From assembly GCF_900215245.1 (NCBI RefSeq), contig NZ_LT907842.1, forward strand, positions 4,588,001-4,652,000: a DNA stretch of 64,000 nucleotides, in the 5' to 3' direction. The position numbers and the translations under genes are program-made. Position 1 is the stretch's first letter; each line of letters opens with the position of its first letter. Origin of the DNA: Pseudomonas fluorescens (lineage in GTDB: Bacteria > Pseudomonadota > Gammaproteobacteria > Pseudomonadales > Pseudomonadaceae). Below are positions 35,127-47,101 of this stretch, in pieces. Below the pieces are notes generated by a model. The model was given only the letters and a program-made list of their open reading frames with translations. It did not search any database and was not told where the DNA came from.

Positions 35127-35752
35127 TCAACCCTTCAATTCCTTGAGGTGCTTGTAGACGGTCGCCCGGCCCATCCCCAGCACATTCGCCACATAGTTCG
35201 ACGCACTCTTGCCTTTGAAGGCGCCCTCGGCATGCAACGCCAGCACCAGCTCACGTTTATGGTCCCGGGTCAGCAGGTTCAGGCTCAGCTGGCGTTCGCG
35301 CATCCAGGCATGCAAAAAGGTGTTGATCCGTTCCTGCCAGTCATCACGAAACAGTGAGTCCGGTTGCGGGATCAGCTTGCTCGGCGACAGGAACAGGTCC
35401 AGTGCCGCCTTGGCGTTTTCGAACAGCGAGATATTCAGGTTGATGCACAACACCGCCAGCCGGCGACCTTTGTGGTCGTGGAGCACGCTGCTCAAGCTGC
35501 GAATTTTCTGACCGTCCCAATTGAGCTTTTCGTACGGGCCGATATTCACTTCATGGATGTCATCGCTGAGCATGTCCTCCAGGGCCGAGTCATCACCGAT
35601 GGCCCGTTTCGACAGGTTATTGGCGATGTAGTCGACTTTTTGCGTGCGCAAATCATGCAGCACCACTTCGGCGTGGGGGAAGAACAACGTGGCGATCGCA
35701 TCGGCAATCGTGCGGAAGTTCTGGACAACCTTGTCTTGCTCAGCGGTGTTCA

Positions 35753-35753
<1 letters not shown>
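35127..35753 (-). CDS. dauR: Transcriptional regulator DauR-like (PAS_6/YheO plus HTH_22)
   Basis: 208 residues from the ATG at 35753, sharing one base with the dauA stop. The N-terminal PAS_6/YheO domain starts A-D-A-I-A-T-L-F-F-P-H-A-E-V-V-L-H-D-L, and the C-terminal HTH has F-K-G-K-S-A-S-N-Y-V-A-N-V-L-G-M-G-R-A-T-V-Y-K-H-L-K. In P. aeruginosa DauR represses dauBAR and is relieved by arginine. The gene order dauB-dauA-dauR on one strand is the same here. Confidence 0.85.
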
Positions 35754-37854
<2,101 letters not shown>

Positions 37855-37871
37855 GGCTATCTCCGCATATA

Positions 37872-37901
37872 AACTAATTTGTCCATTATGGACTTTTAGT
37901 T
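37872..37901. promoter_or_regulatory. Inverted-repeat operator upstream of dauB
   Basis: Inner repeat GTCCA-TTA-TGGAC (37881-37893) is nested in outer arms AACTAA (37872-37877) and TTAGTT (37896-37901). It lies 18-47 bases before the dauB start, where a repressor would act. The likely binder is DauR; this is inferred. Confidence 0.5.
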
Positions 37902-37944
37902 CTGGCAGGCAATATCCAGGCGAAAAAAAGCTGGCGGCTGAGGG

Positions 37945-39291
37945 TTATTTCGCAAGCCACACGCTGACACACAACCCGCGCTGCTCCTCGGCGTCGGTAA
38001 ATGACAGTTGCACCTGCGCCCCGGTGCGATCGGTGATCGCCTTGACGATCGACAAACCCAAGCCGGAACCGGCCTCGTCGGTGCCCAGGCTGCGATAGAA
38101 CGGGTCAAACACCCGCGCCTGTTCCTCGACTGAAATACCGGGCCCCGAGTCTTTGATTTGCAGTTGAATGGTGTCAGCCATCACCGCCACCGACAGGTCG
38201 ATACGCCCACCCGGCGGGGTGTAGCGAATGGCGTTATCCACCAGGTTTTTCACCAGCGTGAACAGGTCCATCGCGTTGAACATCACCTGCACGTCCTGAG
38301 TGCTTTCAACACCGATGTCGATCTGTTTGCGCTCGGCCAACGGCAATAGGTCTTCTAGCACCTGGCGATACACGGCATGCACCGACAGCGATGTTTGCAC
38401 GCGCTCCGACGCCGACTGCGCCGCCGCCAGGCTCAGCAGTTGATCGATCAATGTGCGGCCGCGTTGGATGCCGCGTGACAGCGGCTCAAAACGCTCCCGG
38501 CTCATGGGCGACAGGTCAGTGGCGGCCAGCCGGTCGGCTTGCAGGGCCAGGGCGGTCATCGGCGAGCGCAGTTCGTGAGCGGCATCGGCGACAAAGCGCC
38601 GCTGGCTGTCCATCGACTGCTCAACGCGGGCCAGCAAACGATTGATCGCCACCACAAACGGGCGCACTTCGCTGGGCAGGTGTTGTTCTTCAATGGGGTG
38701 CAGTTCCTGCTCGGCGCGCTGGTCGATCTCGGCGGCGAGCACACCAATCGGGCGAAACAACTTGCGCACCAGATCGCCAACCACCAACAGCAGCACCGGA
38801 AACAAGATCAGGAACGGCAACAAACTGCGCCAGGCGCTTTCGCGGGCGTCCTTGTCGCGGGCATCGGATTCCTGGGCCACGGCAATGCGTTCGCCACGTG
38901 CCGTGGTGTGCACCAGCACGCGAAAGTTTTCACCGCTCACCTCAACGGTGGACAGCCCGTCAGCGAGGTCTGTGGGGAAGGGCAAGGGCAAGGCTTCATC
39001 GTTGATGCCCGTAGCGCGCCGGCCGTCGCCCAGGTGTTGAATGATTACCCGGGATTCTTCGTCATCGCCATCAATGGCCGGGCCTTGTGGGTAGTGCAGG
39101 GTCATCTGCTGGCGGTCATACAGCATCGCGACCTGGCGTAAGGTGTCGTCCTGCTGTTCGTGGGTTTCGTCGAAGGCCGAGACAAAGGCAAACACGCTGG
39201 CCACCAGCGCCACCAGCAAAATGGCCAGGGACAGGGTGACCGACAGCCGCAGTTGGACCGATTCACTCAAACGCTTTTTGAAACCATCCAT
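37945..39291 (-). CDS. Sensor histidine kinase (TctE/QseC-like)
   Basis: 448 residues: TM1 at about 15-40, a periplasmic domain of about 120 residues, TM2 near 175-195, HAMP, H-box A-A-H-E-L-R-S-P-M-T, N-box N-L-V-D-N-A-I-R-Y-T and G boxes D-S-G-P-G-I and A-G-S-G-L-G-L-S. It overlaps the regulator gene by 25 bases. The signal is unknown; the adjoining small lipoprotein and COG4705 protein upstream are candidates for the same function. Confidence 0.92.
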   Translation of the reverse strand: MDGFKKRLSESVQLRLSVTLSLAILLVALVASVFAFVSAFDETHEQQDDTLRQVAMLYDRQQMTLHYPQGPAIDGDDEESRVIIQHLGDGRRATGINDEALPLPFPTDLADGLSTVEVSGENFRVLVHTTARGERIAVAQESDARDKDARESAWRSLLPFLILFPVLLLVVGDLVRKLFRPIGVLAAEIDQRAEQELHPIEEQHLPSEVRPFVVAINRLLARVEQSMDSQRRFVADAAHELRSPMTALALQADRLAATDLSPMSRERFEPLSRGIQRGRTLIDQLLSLAAAQSASERVQTSLSVHAVYRQVLEDLLPLAERKQIDIGVESTQDVQVMFNAMDLFTLVKNLVDNAIRYTPPGGRIDLSVAVMADTIQLQIKDSGPGISVEEQARVFDPFYRSLGTDEAGSGLGLSIVKAITDRTGAQVQLSFTDAEEQRGLCVSVWLAK

Positions 39292-39932
39292 CCCATGCCC
39301 CTGACATTCTTGATCACATGACTGCCCAACTTGCGCCGCAAGGCGTGAATCAGGAACTCGATGGCGTTGCTTTCGACCTCATTGCCCCAGCCATACAGGC
39401 GGTCTTCCAACTCACTGCGCGAGAGGATTGCTCCTGGGCGAATCAGCAGGGCTTGCAGTAGCGCAAATTCGCGACTGGAAAGGGCGACGTTGCGATGCGC
39501 GTCGGTGCTGGCTTGCTTGGTGAGCAGGTCCAGCGACACGCTGCCATTGTCCAGCAACGGCAGAGCGTTCCCGCCTTTGCGGCGCAACACCGCACGGATA
39601 CGCGCGAGCAATTCCGAGATGTCGAATGGTTTGAGCAGATAGTCATCGGCGCCACTGTCGAGGCCGCGCAGGCGGTCATCGAGACTGTCACGGGCGGTAA
39701 TGATCAGCAGCGGCACGGGGTTGTTGCGCCCACGGATGCTGTCCAGCACATCGAGGCCGTCCTTGCCGGGCAGGCCCAGGTCCAGCAGCACCAGGTCGTA
39801 AGGTTGGGTGTCGAGTGCGGCGAGGCCGGTGAGGCCGTTCTTGACCCAGTCGGCGGCATAGCTCGCATCGCTGAGCGCGCGTTGGATGGCATCGCCAATC
39901 ATCGGGTCGTCTTCGACCAGCAGTATCCGCAT
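39267..39932 (-). CDS. OmpR-family response regulator (TctD/QseB-like)
   Basis: 221 residues. Receiver with acidic pair E-D-D (residues 7-9), phospho-Asp in L-V-L-L-D-L-G-L-P-G, Thr in I-I-T-A-R-D, Lys in Y-L-L-K-P-F; C-terminal winged helix with E-S-N-A-I-E-F-L-I-H-A-L-R-R-K-L-G and V-R-G-M-G-W-M-V. The pattern is that of QseB/PmrA/TctD regulators. First gene of the pair, 71 bases beyond the end of the lipoprotein gene. Confidence 0.93.
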   Translation of the reverse strand: MRILLVEDDPMIGDAIQRALSDASYAADWVKNGLTGLAALDTQPYDLVLLDLGLPGKDGLDVLDSIRGRNNPVPLLIITARDSLDDRLRGLDSGADDYLLKPFDISELLARIRAVLRRKGGNALPLLDNGSVSLDLLTKQASTDAHRNVALSSREFALLQALLIRPGAILSRSELEDRLYGWGNEVESNAIEFLIHALRRKLGSHVIKNVRGMGWMVSKSV

Positions 39933-40003
39933 GTCGCCTCCGCAGCAAAAGCAAACGCGGTGAAAGGATCACCGCGTCTGTATTGAAGCATGATTGTCTG
40001 ATG

Positions 40004-40432
40004 TCAGCCTTTCATCGCATCGAAGGTCTTGAGCAAGTCCTCCATCGAGGCGGTGCAGTCGGCCTGGTTCGGGTTGCCATCACGCAGGGCCGAAAGTGCA
40101 CGGTCGATGGCTTTGTCCAGCACGTGCCAGTCGTTCGCGGCCCGAGGTTTGATCCCGGCCTCGGCGGCATCCCAGCTGGTTTCCAGGTCTTTGATGCGGG
40201 CTTTGGCACCCGCCAGGTCGTGCTTGGCGACAAGCGCCGACACGTCCGCCGCGATGGCGCGGAATTCGGACAGGTCGCCCAGTTTTGACGCATGGGCTTG
40301 GCTGCTCGTGACGGTGGCGCCGCCGGCGGTGTCTTGGGGTTTGTCGGCAGGTTTGGAGCAGCCGGTGGCAATGCCCAGCATAAAGATCGCTGAAACAATG
40401 GCGGCGTGGCGGATCATGTTTTGAACGCGCAT
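40004..40432 (-). CDS. Hypothetical small lipoprotein
   Basis: 142 residues from the Met before R-V-Q-N-M at 40432 (AAGGAAA site). The signal ends G-I-A-T-G-C-S, a near-standard lipobox. The mature part is helical: [23 protein letters not shown], then [13 protein letters not shown], with Pro-poor heptads, resembling periplasmic helical proteins that bind small molecules or metals. It is 23 bases downstream of the COG4705 gene. No function known. Confidence 0.75.
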   Translation of the reverse strand: MRVQNMIRHAAIVSAIFMLGIATGCSKPADKPQDTAGGATVTSSQAHASKLGDLSEFRAIAADVSALVAKHDLAGAKARIKDLETSWDAAEAGIKPRAANDWHVLDKAIDRALSALRDGNPNQADCTASMEDLLKTFDAMKG

Positions 40433-40455
40433 GAGGGTTTCCTTGAGGTGAGTCG

Positions 40456-41220
40456 TTATTGGGTAATGGCTTTGCGGTTGCTGACACTGATTTGCGCGAC
40501 GGCCACCAGCAGGACAATGACGCAGAGGAACAGCGCGCTGGTCCAACTGGCGCCCATGCCCAGGCCGCCATAGGTCTTGGCTTGGGTCAGCAGGTCGCCG
40601 AGGGAGGCGCCGAAAGGTCGGGTGAGGATGTAGGCGACCCAGAAGGTCAGCACGCTGTTGACGCCCACGCGCCAGGCCACCATGGCCACGGCGATCAAAC
40701 CGGCGAAAATCACCGCGCCGAGCGTGAAGCCCAGGCCCAGCGCTTCGGTGGCCAGGTCACCGGCAGCGGTGCCCAGGGCAAACGTGCAGAGCACCGTCGT
40801 CCAGTAAAACCACTCACGCCGTGGCGTGACGATGTCGCGGATCGACAGGCTGCGCTCGGTGCGATACCAAACCACAAAGTTAAGCGCGAGCAGGCCCGCA
40901 AAAATCGCTGTGCTGAGGTACAGGCTGACGTCGAGTTTATCGGTGAGGATATCGGTGATCTGTGTGCCGACGATGCTCACCAGCACCACGGTGAGCCAGT
41001 AAATCCAGGGCGTGTAGGCCTTGGTGCGCATCTGCCCGAACAGCGCGACGGCCAACAGCGCAGCCATGCCGAGGCTGGTCCAGCCGGCGCCGAAGCCGGC
41101 ATTGACGGCGAGGTAATCCGCGCCGGTTTCGCCCACGGTCGTGGACAATATCTTGATCACCCAGAATGACAGCGTCACCTCGGGTACTTTGTTCAGCCAA
41201 CGGGCTGCTGTGGCATTCAT
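40456..41220 (-). CDS. COG4705 family membrane protein
   Basis: 254 residues with about eight hydrophobic helices. The sequence seems built from three related units: [17 protein letters not shown] near 19, [15 protein letters not shown] near 141, and [17 protein letters not shown] near 197, each a helix ending in T/R-x2-G-x3-x-D. The conserved Asp/Glu in the membrane suggests transport, but no substrate is known. Probably in one transcript with the lipoprotein downstream. Confidence 0.8.
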   Translation of the reverse strand: MNATAARWLNKVPEVTLSFWVIKILSTTVGETGADYLAVNAGFGAGWTSLGMAALLAVALFGQMRTKAYTPWIYWLTVVLVSIVGTQITDILTDKLDVSLYLSTAIFAGLLALNFVVWYRTERSLSIRDIVTPRREWFYWTTVLCTFALGTAAGDLATEALGLGFTLGAVIFAGLIAVAMVAWRVGVNSVLTFWVAYILTRPFGASLGDLLTQAKTYGGLGMGASWTSALFLCVIVLLVAVAQISVSNRKAITQ

Positions 41221-41280
41221 GGGGTTACCTCTCCTTGACTGCGCGGTGGTGGGCGCAGGGGAGAAGGTAGGCCCCGAAAC

Positions 41281-42348
41281 TTAGCTGAGACTGAGGGGCG
41301 AAGCTTTTTTCAACACATGGGCCATACCGAGCGTGGTGAGGTGAACCCCGCTGCCGATGGGAGGCGCTTGCAGGCCTGAACTGCGCACCAGAATGGCGGG
41401 GCCTGGCTCGGCGTCATCGGGTTGCAACACCACAGTCAGCGTGCACGTATTGCCGCCGAACTCGCGTTCGGTCACCACCCCTCGACAGCCGGAAACGTCG
41501 GTGGTACTCAACTGCAATTGCTCCGGTCGCAGCATGATTCGCGCCGTGGTGGAGTGGGTCTTGCTGTCGACCTGCACGCGCCCCAGGCCGCAATGCGCCC
41601 AGCCCGCTTCGATCCGGGCGGGCATGACCACGGCCTCGCCGAGAAACAATGCGGTCTGCTCATCGACGGGGTACTGGTACAGGTCCATCGGGTGACCGGA
41701 CTGCACCAGGCGACCCTGGCGCATCACCGCCAACTGATCGGCGAACGACAGCGCCTCGCTTTGATCGTGAGTCACCAGAATCGTGGTAATGCCCGCGTCG
41801 CTCAGCAGCCGCGCGACCATCTTGCGCATGGCCGAGCGCAAGCCGGTGTCCAGCGCGGAGAACGGTTCATCGAGCAACATCAGCCGTGGCTGTTGCGCCA
41901 AGGCCCGGGCCAGCGCCACCCGTTGCTGCTGGCCGCCGGAGAGTTCATGGGGCCAGCGCCCGGCCATGTTGGCGTCGAGCGCCACGCTGTCCATCAGCTC
42001 GGCGATACGTGCGTGTCGCGCCTCGCCCTTGGTGGCCAGGCCGAAGCCGATATTGTCGGCCACGGTCATGTGCGGGAACAGCGCGCCGTCCTGCGGCACA
42101 TAGCCGATCTGGCGCTGGTGGGCGGGCACGGCGTGGGTGGCGTCGACCAATGTCTGGCCGTTGAGGGTGAGGCTGCCGGTGTCGGGGAATTCAAAGCCGG
42201 CGATCATGCGCAGCAACGTGGTCTTGCCGGAGCCGGAGGGCCCGACGATCACCGTGCGGCTTGCGGTGGGCACCGATAATGTGACGTCCGCCAGGGCGCG
42301 CTGGGTGCCGAAAGACTTGCAGATGGCGTGGAGTTCGAGGGCGTTCAT
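41281..42348 (-). CDS. fbpC: Iron(III) ABC transporter ATP-binding protein
   Basis: 355 residues. Walker [10 protein letters not shown], signature L-S-G-G-Q-Q-Q-R, Walker [10 protein letters not shown]-loop V-T-H-D-Q-S-E-A, then a C-terminal TOBE-type region (about 240-350) as in FbpC/PotA/CysA. With FbpA and FbpB it drives ferric-iron uptake across the inner membrane. Starts inside the permease stop (four-base overlap). Confidence 0.93.
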   Translation of the reverse strand: MNALELHAICKSFGTQRALADVTLSVPTASRTVIVGPSGSGKTTLLRMIAGFEFPDTGSLTLNGQTLVDATHAVPAHQRQIGYVPQDGALFPHMTVADNIGFGLATKGEARHARIAELMDSVALDANMAGRWPHELSGGQQQRVALARALAQQPRLMLLDEPFSALDTGLRSAMRKMVARLLSDAGITTILVTHDQSEALSFADQLAVMRQGRLVQSGHPMDLYQYPVDEQTALFLGEAVVMPARIEAGWAHCGLGRVQVDSKTHSTTARIMLRPEQLQLSTTDVSGCRGVVTEREFGGNTCTLTVVLQPDDAEPGPAILVRSSGLQAPPIGSGVHLTTLGMAHVLKKASPLSLS

Positions 42349-43946
42349 CGGCCTGCCGTGCGTTTGGATTGATGGTAGAGAAGGCCGGTCAACGGGAGTG
42401 ACAACAGGATCATGATCAGCGCGTAAGGCGCGGCGGCGGCGTAGTCGATCTCGCTGGTCATCGCCCAGAAACCGGTGGCCAGGGTGCGTGTGCCGTTGGG
42501 CGCCAGCAACAGGGTGGCGGTCAGCTCATTGGTGATCGCCAGGAACACCAGCGCCGCCCCCGCAGCGGCGGCAGGGGCAGCCAGGCGCAGGGTGATCAGC
42601 CATAACGCGCGGCCCGGCGAGCGCCCGAGGCTGCGCGCCATGTTTTCCAGTTCTACCGGCGCTTGGGCGATACCCGCGCGCAAACTCACCAGTGCGCGTG
42701 GCAAGAACATCAGCAGGTAGGCGAGCAGCACGGTAATCGTGGTCTGGTAAATCGGCCGGGCGAAGTGGATGGTCACCGTCACCAGTGCCAGCGCGACCAC
42801 AATCCCGGGCAACGAACTGGTGATGTAGTTGCAGCTTTCGAGGATGCGCTGCAAGCGCCCCGGCGCCCGAATCGACAGCCAGGCAATCGGCACTGCCGCG
42901 CAGGTGGTCAACAGGGCACCGGCCAGGCCGAGCAATACGGTTTGCTCCAGTGCCGGCAGCAGTTCGCTGAACTGCCAGACCTCACGGCCACCGGCGATCA
43001 ACCACTTGCCCAGGGTGATCAGCGGGATACCCAGGGCCAGCGCACAGGTCATGCCTTGCAAGCCGAGGGCGAGCAGGGTGGTGCGGGTGCCCAGGGTCAC
43101 GATGCGCTGGTCACGGGCACTGCCGGAGCCAACGCGCGCGTATCGGGCATGGCCGCGTGCAGCGGATTCCGCGCTCAGCATCGCCAGGCAACACAGCGCC
43201 AATACGGCCGCCAGCATATTGGCTGCCGGGCCATTAAAGGTGGATTTGAACTGATCGAAGATCGCCGTGGTAAAAGTGTCAAAGCGAATCATCGCGTACA
43301 GGCCGTATTCGGCCAGCAGGTGCAGGCCCACCAACAGGGCACCGCCGCAGATGGCCAGGCGTAATTGCGGCAAGACCACCCGCATAAATACCGCCCAGGG
43401 CTTGAGGCCCAGGGACTCGGCCACGTCTTCGATGGCCGGGTCCAGCCGGCGCAATGTCGCCGCCACCGGCAAGTACAGAAACGGGAAGTAGGCAATCACC
43501 GACACCAGCACGCCGGCCGGCAAGCCATGAATCGAAGGCACCAGGCTGACCCAGGCGTAACTGTGCACAAATGCCGGCACCGCCAGCGGCGCCACCGCCA
43601 ACAGTGACCAGACGCGTCGCCCCGGCAGGTTGGTGCGTTCGGTCAGCCAGGCCAGCGCAATGCCCAGCACCACGCATAACGGCAGGGTGAACACCACCAA
43701 CAGCACGGTGTTGAACAACAATTCGCCGACGCGCGGGCGCCACACCAGCGTCTCAATTTGTGCCCAGCCGATTTGCCAGGACACGCCGATGACAAACGCA
43801 ATCGGCAGCAGCGCCAACAGCGAAACCAGTACTGACAAACTGGTGACCCACGTGCCTCCACGGCCTCTGAACAGACCTTGGCTGCGTCGTTGGGGGGGCG
43901 CATGTATCGCGTGGGCGATACCTGGCACTGGGGCTTGAGGCAACAA
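42345..43946 (-). CDS. fbpB: Iron(III) ABC transporter permease
   Basis: 533 residues, the fused double-length permease typical of FbpB, with about twelve membrane helices and two EAA loops ([12 protein letters not shown] and [13 protein letters not shown]). The frame opens with TTG at 43946 directly at the fbpA stop and without a clear ribosome site; a GTG seven codons in, or a later one, may be the real start. The first helix begins only near residue 35. Confidence 0.92.
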   Translation of the reverse strand: MLPQAPVPGIAHAIHAPPQRRSQGLFRGRGGTWVTSLSVLVSLLALLPIAFVIGVSWQIGWAQIETLVWRPRVGELLFNTVLLVVFTLPLCVVLGIALAWLTERTNLPGRRVWSLLAVAPLAVPAFVHSYAWVSLVPSIHGLPAGVLVSVIAYFPFLYLPVAATLRRLDPAIEDVAESLGLKPWAVFMRVVLPQLRLAICGGALLVGLHLLAEYGLYAMIRFDTFTTAIFDQFKSTFNGPAANMLAAVLALCCLAMLSAESAARGHARYARVGSGSARDQRIVTLGTRTTLLALGLQGMTCALALGIPLITLGKWLIAGGREVWQFSELLPALEQTVLLGLAGALLTTCAAVPIAWLSIRAPGRLQRILESCNYITSSLPGIVVALALVTVTIHFARPIYQTTITVLLAYLLMFLPRALVSLRAGIAQAPVELENMARSLGRSPGRALWLITLRLAAPAAAAGAALVFLAITNELTATLLLAPNGTRTLATGFWAMTSEIDYAAAAPYALIMILLSLPLTGLLYHQSKRTAGR

Positions 43947-44960
43947 TCAGAGGAGTCCGGCCTGGGTCATCAGCTCGACAGCCTTTTTGCTGTTGAGCTT
44001 GGACGCGTCAACCTTCGGTGCGTCCAGTTGCGCCAACGGCACCAGCTTGGGGTTCGATTGGGCGTTCTGGCCCACGGCGTACTCGAAGGCGTTGCCGTCT
44101 TTCAAGATCGCCTGGCCGTCTTTGCCGGTAATCCACTTCAAGAAGGCCTGGGCCTCGTCTTTATGTGTGCTGGAGGCCAATACACCGCCACCGGAAATGC
44201 TCACAAAAGCGCCCGGGTCCTGGTGCTTGAAGTAGTGCAATTGGGTGTCCTTGCTGTTTTCGCCGGTCTTGGATTGGTCGACGAAACTGTAGTAGTGGTA
44301 AATCACGCCGCTGTCGACCTGGCCTGCGTTGACGGCCTTGAGCACCGCGCTGTTACCCCGGTAAATGCTCGCATTGGTTTTCATCGCCTTGAGCCAGTCG
44401 AGGGTGGCGGCTTCGCCCTTCAATTCCAGCACAGCGGCAACGATGGCCTGGAAGTCGGCACCGGCCGGGGAGGCGGCCCAGCGGCCTTTCCAGCTTGGCG
44501 AGGCAAGGTCCAGCAGGGATTTCGGCAGGTCGGCTTCTTTCAGCTTGCTCGGGTTGTACACAAACACCGTCGAACGTGCCGCAATGCCGACCCACTTGCC
44601 GTGGGCGGGGCGGTAGGCGGCGTCCACTTGTTCCAGGGTGGTTGGCGCCACCGGCGCGAACAGCCCGGCGTTGTCGACCAGCACCATGGCCGGGGAGTTC
44701 TCGGTGAGGAACACGTCAGCCGGGGAGGCCGCGCCTTCCTGCACGATCTGGTTGCCCATCTCGGTGTCGTCGCCGTTGCGTATGGTCACCGGAATCCCGG
44801 TTTCCTGAGTGAACCCTTCAACCCAGGCCTTGGTGAGGCTTTCGTGCTGGGCGTTGTACACCACAATGCCCACGGCGTCGGCGGCATACACCGACCCGGT
44901 GCCGAGCAGTGCGGTGGCCAGCAGGGCTTTAGTGAAGAAAGAGGGTAGACGGGAAGCCAT
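43947..44960 (-). CDS. fbpA: Iron(III) ABC transporter periplasmic binding protein
   Basis: 337 residues with a signal peptide ending V-Y-A-A-D (about 26). FbpA/AfuA features: I-V-V-Y-N-A-Q-H-E-S-L-T, D-V-F-L-T-E-N-S-P, G-I-A-A-R-S-T-V-F-V-Y-N, and the Tyr pair in V-I-Y-H-Y-Y-S-F that ligates ferric iron. First gene of fbpABC. A weak Fur-like site lies about 60 bases upstream. Confidence 0.94.
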   Translation of the reverse strand: MASRLPSFFTKALLATALLGTGSVYAADAVGIVVYNAQHESLTKAWVEGFTQETGIPVTIRNGDDTEMGNQIVQEGAASPADVFLTENSPAMVLVDNAGLFAPVAPTTLEQVDAAYRPAHGKWVGIAARSTVFVYNPSKLKEADLPKSLLDLASPSWKGRWAASPAGADFQAIVAAVLELKGEAATLDWLKAMKTNASIYRGNSAVLKAVNAGQVDSGVIYHYYSFVDQSKTGENSKDTQLHYFKHQDPGAFVSISGGGVLASSTHKDEAQAFLKWITGKDGQAILKDGNAFEYAVGQNAQSNPKLVPLAQLDAPKVDASKLNSKKAVELMTQAGLL

Positions 44961-45022
44961 ACGCTGAACGCTCCGGTTTTTATGAATGCACGGGAAGCCC
45001 GTGAGAGGTCGATTGAGGCTGG

Positions 45023-45041
45023 ACCAATAGGAATCATTTGC
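45023..45041. promoter_or_regulatory. Weak Fur-box-like sequence before fbpA
   Basis: ACCAATAGGAATCATTTGC matches 11 of 19 positions of the Fur consensus GATAATGATAATCATTATC, including the contiguous AATCATT. The match is marginal, but the location is right for an iron-uptake operon. Confidence 0.25.
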
Positions 45042-45139
45042 ATGTTTGGGCGCGGCGAATGTAGAGCCCGAAATGAGAAAAAAACGTCAAATAAACGGTA
45101 AATAAACGTGATGAGCGTTATCAACTGACGCAAGTCAAC

Positions 45140-45224
45140 TGTGGGTGCTGGCTTGCCTGCGATGGCGGCGGGTCAGTTGGCGGATTTTTCACTGATCGCT
45201 ATCGCAGGCAAGCCAGCGCCCACA
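45140..45224. repeat. REPIN 1 (paired inverted REP)
   Basis: TGTGGGTGCTGGCTTGCCTG(CGAT) at 45140-45163 and its inverse ending CAAGCCAGCGCCCACA at 45224, about 37 bp apart. It ends 14 bases before the DUF6124 gene of cassette copy 1. REPIN 2 sits at the same distance from the second DUF6124 gene. Confidence 0.9.
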
Positions 45225-45238
45225 GGGTTTAACTCAGT

Positions 45239-45541
45239 TTAGGCGGGACGAGGCGCGCGGTTCAGGCACCCGATGGAGCGATCCACGGTGGTCTTGGCAA
45301 GCTCCAGCAAATGCCACACCGCCAGCATCTTAGCCCGCTCGGGGTTGGTCAGCAGTTCACTGCAATTGAGCGCCGTGACAGACGCGCTGTCGAGCACGCT
45401 GGCGGTGTAGAGCAGGGCGTCTTCAAAGCTCAGGTCTTCGATTTGAACACCTTGGGTGGGCAGGTAATGGTCGATGGCGCGGTTGAAGGCGGCGCGGTCT
45501 TTGGTGGAATGGCGGGGTGGATCGGGGACAACTTTTTTCAT
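45239..45541 (-). CDS. DUF6124 family small protein, cassette copy 1
   Basis: 100 residues starting M-K-K-V-V-P-D-P-P, the standard opening of DUF3077/DUF6124 proteins of Pseudomonas. The core F-N-R-A-I-D-H-Y-L then E-D-A-L-L-Y-T-A-S-V-L-D-S-A-S and L-A-V-W-H-L-L-E-L-A-K-T-T-V-D-R-S is helical and has no signal or membrane segment. Function unknown. It differs from copy 2 at 10 residues, mostly at the C-terminus. It is read away from the effector gene and preceded by a long conserved leader. Confidence 0.85.
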   Translation of the reverse strand: MKKVVPDPPRHSTKDRAAFNRAIDHYLPTQGVQIEDLSFEDALLYTASVLDSASVTALNCSELLTNPERAKMLAVWHLLELAKTTVDRSIGCLNRAPRPA

Positions 45542-45578
45542 TGTTTAGTACCTGTCTGATCAAGGAACCGACACTCTG

Positions 45579-45874
45579 CGCGACTAAACGAGGGTGGCGG
45601 CTGTACGCAGGTTAGTCGACCGGTCAGATCAGGAACCCGGCGCGCCCGAAGGCGCCCTGCGCACAGCCACCATAAAACTTCATGGGACAATGCGCCTGTT
45701 CTGAACTCCGAGCGACTAAACCCGATCACTGATGAGCAGTGACGGACCGCAGACTAGTCATCGATTCCAACAGGCACAAGGCGGCAGGGATTGTCTAGGA
45801 AACGTCCTGCAATTTAAAGAGACACGCCTTGCTGGCCCTTTACAAACCATGACCAAATGCCACTCACCCCACCC
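45579..45874 (-). other. Conserved structured leader of DUF6124 gene, copy 1
   Basis: This region recurs nearly unchanged at 48125-48419. Elements on the plus strand: CGACTAA (45581) and TTAGTCG enclose a block containing GGTGGCGGCTGT, which can pair with ACAGCCACC near 45663-45671; a second CGACTAA (45713) is followed by ATCACTG-ATGAG-CAGTGA and TAGTCATCG. Between the copies the arms are kept but intervening words change. It includes the DUF6124 upstream region and extends toward the effector gene; its role is unknown. Confidence 0.6.
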
Positions 45875-46109
45875 CTAAAATAGAGCAGCAGGCTTGCCTG
45901 TGATTGCCATTGATATCCACACATCGTGGGCTCTACACCGAACCCCAAGGCCCTATAGCCGTGGTGGTGAGTGGCTTTTTTGTAGGCACTGCTTCCCTGC
46001 AATGTAGGCAACTTCCCAAATGTTGCTCGGCCTTCCCGGGCTTGTGTCCAGGGCGTACTCGCTTGCTTATATTCCGACGCCATCTTCATTGCATCCAGGG
46101 ATGTGGAGC

Positions 46110-47099
46110 ATGGCGCAGGGCTATATCAACGACCGTACGACGGACTACCGCAGCTTGAAATCCCGGTTGATGGGCGGCGCCCCGAGCCAACAGCATTCCG
46201 ATCATTTCGACGTGTTGAACCGGCACCTGCTCCCAGGGCTGGTAACACCGGGGCAGTTGGTGGTTGTGCCCGATACCTACAGCGTGAGCTGTTCAAGGGA
46301 GGAGGCCTGGTTGATGCGCCAGGCCGAGGTGATTCGTCGGGAGCTGGACGCTGGCGCCGGAACCCAAGTGGTCAACAACTACGACCTGCTGCAAAGCTTT
46401 CTGGGGTATGGCTCGTTGGGCGTGGGCAGCGCGACGTCGGCGTGGGCGCGGCACCTGGACGAAGTGGCGCATACGCTGGAGGAGATTGAGCGGCTGCATC
46501 AGCGTCTTAAAAGCGGTGGCTTGGATCGTAAGGCGTTTTTACGCCAGCGCAAGGCTTTGTTCGGCCTGCTGGACGCCCAATTGCAAGGCGCGGCGCGATT
46601 TGGCACCGGGTTGCAGGGCAATCAGGCGTTGAAGAAGGTGTTGGGGATTTCAACCAAAAGCTATCTGCATAAGGGCGAGATCGCCGGGTATGCGCAGCGG
46701 ACGCGGGACATTGCGCAGATGTCGAAGTGGTTGGGGAAGGGGACCTATGTGGGCTTGGGACTGGACGTGGGCGTTGCAGGGTTGGAGATCAAGGAGGCGT
46801 GTGTGCAGGGGCGGGAGGCGCAGTGTCGGCGGGCGAAGTACGTGGAGACGGGGAAGTTGGTGTTCGGCGTGGCGGGGGCTTATGGCGGAGGGAAGCTGGG
46901 TGCAACATTAGCCCGTAGCAGCTGTAGGGTTCTTTTGGGCGTCGCGGCTAAAGGAAACGGTGCTCTGGCCTGCGCAGTGATCGGCGGCGCTGCGGGAGGG
47001 TATGCAGGAGGCAACTTATTCGGCGCTGGCGGTGCGTTTCTGGGCGGGCAAATCGAAGAAATCGAGGGTGATTTGATCTTTCAACCAGAGGGCGCTTAA
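46110..47099 (+). CDS. Putative membrane-active effector, cassette copy 1
   Basis: 329 residues from the ATG at 46110 (AGGG nine bases upstream; an ATG nine bases earlier would be followed by a stop in copy 2, so the shared start is used). No signal peptide. Residues 31-55 (D-H-F-D-V-L-N-R-H...L-V-T-P-G-Q-L-V-V-V-P-D) resemble the second half of a LysM motif; the middle (about 100-205) is helical. Hydrophobic Gly-rich segments follow at about 212-226, 249-280 and 284-312, the last a glycine-zipper G-G-A-A-G-G-Y-A-G-G. The layout suggests a pore-forming or membrane-inserting toxin; inferred. Copy 2 differs at 9 of the first 248 residues but 17 of the last 81. Confidence 0.6.
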   Translation: MAQGYINDRTTDYRSLKSRLMGGAPSQQHSDHFDVLNRHLLPGLVTPGQLVVVPDTYSVSCSREEAWLMRQAEVIRRELDAGAGTQVVNNYDLLQSFLGYGSLGVGSATSAWARHLDEVAHTLEEIERLHQRLKSGGLDRKAFLRQRKALFGLLDAQLQGAARFGTGLQGNQALKKVLGISTKSYLHKGEIAGYAQRTRDIAQMSKWLGKGTYVGLGLDVGVAGLEIKEACVQGREAQCRRAKYVETGKLVFGVAGAYGGGKLGATLARSSCRVLLGVAAKGNGALACAVIGGAAGGYAGGNLFGAGGAFLGGQIEEIEGDLIFQPEGA

Positions 47100-47101
47100 G
47101 C

